A DNA stretch of 5,254 nt, taken from a bacterium (GTDB lineage Bacteria > Actinomycetota > Acidimicrobiia > Acidimicrobiales > Bin134). The notes below the pieces were generated by a model. That model worked only from the letters and a program-made list of their open reading frames with translations. It made no database searches and had not been told where the DNA came from. The stretch spans positions 1 through 5,254 of the forward strand of contig JAPPKI010000170.1 of assembly GCA_028820035.1 (NCBI GenBank), in the 5' to 3' direction. Positions within the stretch are counted from its first letter, which is position 1; each line of letters begins with the position of its first letter. Position numbers and translations under genes: made by a program. Shown here piece after piece: positions 4,014-5,254 of this stretch.

Positions 4014-5051
4014 TTATGAGTCGAGTCCGGAGTAGAACTGGAGCGCCCACTCTCGCCCGACGCGGATGTTTCGCTCAACGGCGGTCACCAGCGGCTTGGG
4101 TTCGTAGCGCTTGTTCTCCCAGATGACGATGTCCTGGCTGATCCCGTCGAGGAAATTGGCGGCGAGGCCTTTTAGGGCCGCATCTCCCAATGAGTTCGGC
4201 ATGGTGAACCACCACCTCATCCTCACGTTCTCCTCGTCGGTCGGCAGGAGCGATTGGCCGATGCGTACCGTGTCGCCAACCGAGATGAGGGTGCAGCCGA
4301 GGCCGAAGTTCTCGATCGTGAAGTTGCCATTGGAGTTGTGTCGGTAAGTCCCGTCGACGACCATGTCGGTGCTGGGCAGCGGGGTCGCGCCGTGCACATA
4401 TTTGAAGTGCTGAACGTCGAATTCACCCTCGGCGAACTCTTGGGCGATGGTGGCCACTTCGACTTCGTATGTCTCGTAGGGCTGCCAGTCCGGGTCCTCG
4501 AACTCCGGAATGTGGGGCACGTCATAAAACGGCTCGCCGCCCTCGAGATGATGCCACGCCCAGATCATGTGGCTGCTCTCGATGATCGGATAGGTGCGAA
4601 TCCTGGCCTTGGCCGGGATCGCCTTGTCCTCCACGTAAGGGATGTCGATGCAGCGGCCGCCGCCGTCGAAGTGCCAACCATGGAACGGGCACCGCATACC
4701 GTCGCCATCGACCCTGCCGCCCACCCCGATGTGGGCCCCCAGATGGGGGCAGTAAGCGTCCATGAGCCGGGCCTCGCCGCTTTCGGCGCGGAAGAGGACG
4801 AGGTCTTTGCCGAAGGCGTAGAGGTTCTTGTGCTCACCCGGCGCGAGCTCGCGGGACTCATCGACCACGAACCAACCGTTGGGGATCGGAAACGGATAGC
4901 GCTTCTCGCCGACGCCTTCACGGCGGATCTGAACCCGTCGGCTCAAGTCGTGCACCGATGCCGGGTCGGACCGCATCGGCCCGACCTCGAACACCGCATC
5001 TTCCATGCCAGGCCGGGCCCCGTTGCCGGGCTCGTTTGTGGTAGTGCTCAT
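4014..5051 (-). CDS. Rieske non-haem-iron oxygenase, KshA-like
   Basis: This 345-residue protein is the terminal oxygenase of a Rieske-type ring-hydroxylating system. The [2Fe-2S] site is complete: Cys101-x-His103, 17 residues, Cys121-x2-His124 (CPHLGAH and CPFHGWH). The mononuclear iron site is in VQHFKYVHG, with His215 and His220 preceded by Asp212 (bridging aspartate); the third ligand is probably Asp307 in SQDIVIWENKRY. The whole plan matches KshA, the oxygenase of 3-ketosteroid 9-alpha-hydroxylase from mycobacteria and rhodococci, though KshA is longer (about 380 residues). A separate flavin/ferredoxin-type reductase must supply electrons; none is in the window. Unusually, the position three before Asp212, normally Asn, is Gly209. 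The start is supported by AGGAGG at 5059-5064. A steroid or other alicyclic substrate is likely but unproven. Confidence 0.9.
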   Translation of the reverse strand: MSTTTNEPGNGARPGMEDAVFEVGPMRSDPASVHDLSRRVQIRREGVGEKRYPFPIPNGWFVVDESRELAPGEHKNLYAFGKDLVLFRAESGEARLMDAYCPHLGAHIGVGGRVDGDGMRCPFHGWHFDGGGRCIDIPYVEDKAIPAKARIRTYPIIESSHMIWAWHHLEGGEPFYDVPHIPEFEDPDWQPYETYEVEVATIAQEFAEGEFDVQHFKYVHGATPLPSTDMVVDGTYRHNSNGNFTIENFGLGCTLISVGDTVRIGQSLLPTDEENVRMRWWFTMPNSLGDAALKGLAANFLDGISQDIVIWENKRYEPKPLVTAVERNIRVGREWALQFYSGLDS

Positions 5052-5058
5052 CGGTCGA

Positions 5059-5064
5059 CCTCCT
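5059..5064 (-). promoter_or_regulatory. Ribosome binding site of the Rieske oxygenase
   Basis: AGGAGG on the minus strand, seven bases before the ATG at 5051, is a perfect Shine-Dalgarno core and settles the start of the oxygenase. Confidence 0.8.
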
Positions 5065-5111
5065 GGAGGCCTGGCATTGGGTTCCGCCGGACCTGTCCCT
5101 TGTCTCGACTG

Positions 5112-5126
5112 TTGCTAATGTAGCAA
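5112..5126. promoter_or_regulatory. 15-bp palindromic operator candidate in the divergent promoter
   Basis: TTGCTA (5112-5117) and TAGCAA (5121-5126) form a perfect inverted repeat around ATG. It lies between the oxygenase start (5051, -) and the flavoprotein start (5162, +), 36 bp from the latter, so a bound protein could control both. TetR-family repressors typically bind palindromes of this size beside the genes they control, and a TetR gene lies two genes away. It does not match the KstR or KstR2 motifs as I know them. I could not identify -35/-10 pairs with confidence on either strand. Confidence 0.6.
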
Positions 5127-5154
5127 GATTACTAAAGAGTTGGCTATCGCGGAC

Positions 5155-5158
5155 GGAG
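5155..5158 (+). promoter_or_regulatory. Ribosome binding site of the divergent flavoprotein gene
   Basis: GGAG ends three bases before the ATG at 5162. The spacing is short but usable, and no better start lies nearby. Confidence 0.45.
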
Positions 5159-5161
5159 CTG

Positions 5162-5254
5162 ATGAGCATCACCGATGACCAGCCGGTGCAGCCCTTGCCG
5201 GAATTGGACGAGATCCGGCATCGGTACCGCGAGGAGCGCGACAAGCGCCTGAGA
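5162..5254 (+). CDS. N-terminus of a probable flavin-dependent (Baeyer-Villiger-type) monooxygenase (partial)
   Basis: The ATG at 5162 opens a frame that runs off the window end. The 31 visible codons encode MSITDDQPVQPLPELDEI followed by RHRYREERDKRLR. The E-I/L-R-x-R-Y-x-x-E-R-D-K-R-L-R segment is, to my knowledge, the usual N-terminal extension ahead of the FAD-binding GxGxxG of Baeyer-Villiger monooxygenases related to phenylacetone and steroid monooxygenases. These use FAD and NADPH to insert oxygen beside a carbonyl, giving esters or lactones. The Rossmann motif lies beyond the window, so the call rests on the extension alone. The gene diverges from the Rieske oxygenase across a 110-bp gap holding a palindrome, which suggests shared control and a shared catabolic role. 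Confidence 0.65.
   Translation, partial: MSITDDQPVQPLPELDEIRHRYREERDKRLR

Noticed and set aside
4254..5123. Long plus-strand open frame of 289 codons
   Set aside because: It lies wholly antisense to the Rieske oxygenase and its promoter, has no ribosome binding site or family motif, and is explained by GC-rich codon bias in the oxygenase.
1..5254. CRISPR array, tRNA or rRNA gene, att-site repeat pair
   Set aside because: No regularly spaced repeats, no cloverleaf or rRNA sequence, and no convincing long direct repeat flanking the proposed element were seen by eye.

Overview
The window is high-GC actinobacterial DNA, most likely from a Mycobacterium or a close relative. The best clues are a KshA-like Rieske oxygenase, a TetR regulator with a typical mycobacterial N-terminus, and a divergent gene starting like a Baeyer-Villiger-type flavin monooxygenase. 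No ribosomal or other marker gene is present, so the genus is an inference.

The window has two halves. Positions 1 to about 2735 are a gene graveyard: pieces of unrelated genes joined end to end, with one apparently intact small operon. In order these are: the tail of a membrane protein (1-128, +); a stretch with no recognisable gene; an RCC1-type repeat fragment (310-495, -) abutting a frameshifted MmgE/PrpD fragment (about 496-860, -); a stretch with no gene; an RHH antitoxin and RelE/ParE toxin pair (1258-1789, +) with a readable promoter and palindromic operator; a short reading frame cut off by an IS3-family end (about 1797-1874, +); the last 57 or so codons of an IS3-family transposase with its terminal inverted repeat (1872 to about 2071, -); an unrecognised C-terminal remnant (2126 to about 2326, -); and a short AlpA/excisionase-like helix-turn-helix gene (2538-2744, -). 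The AlpA-like gene abuts a MOSC-domain gene that has lost its 5' part (about 2735-3223, +). This layout fits the worn edge of an integrated element or accessory island.

Positions 3224-5254 look like ordinary, intact host DNA. A TetR regulator (3247-3942, -) lies 71 bp downstream of a complete Rieske non-haem-iron oxygenase (4014-5051, -). A monooxygenase-like gene (5162 to the window end, +) diverges from them. The 110-bp divergent gap carries a perfect 15-bp palindrome, a good candidate operator for the TetR protein. Together these genes look like a small regulated unit for oxidising a steroid-like or other hydrophobic ring compound; the substrate cannot be read from the sequence.

The most unusual local structure is in the toxin-antitoxin operon. 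A 21-codon reading frame overlaps the antitoxin stop, starts with the same Ser-Val-Arg-Ile segment as the toxin, is in phase with the toxin, and ends at a TAG three bases before the toxin ATG. It looks like a decayed duplicate or displaced toxin N-terminus, or a leader peptide controlling toxin translation by reinitiation.
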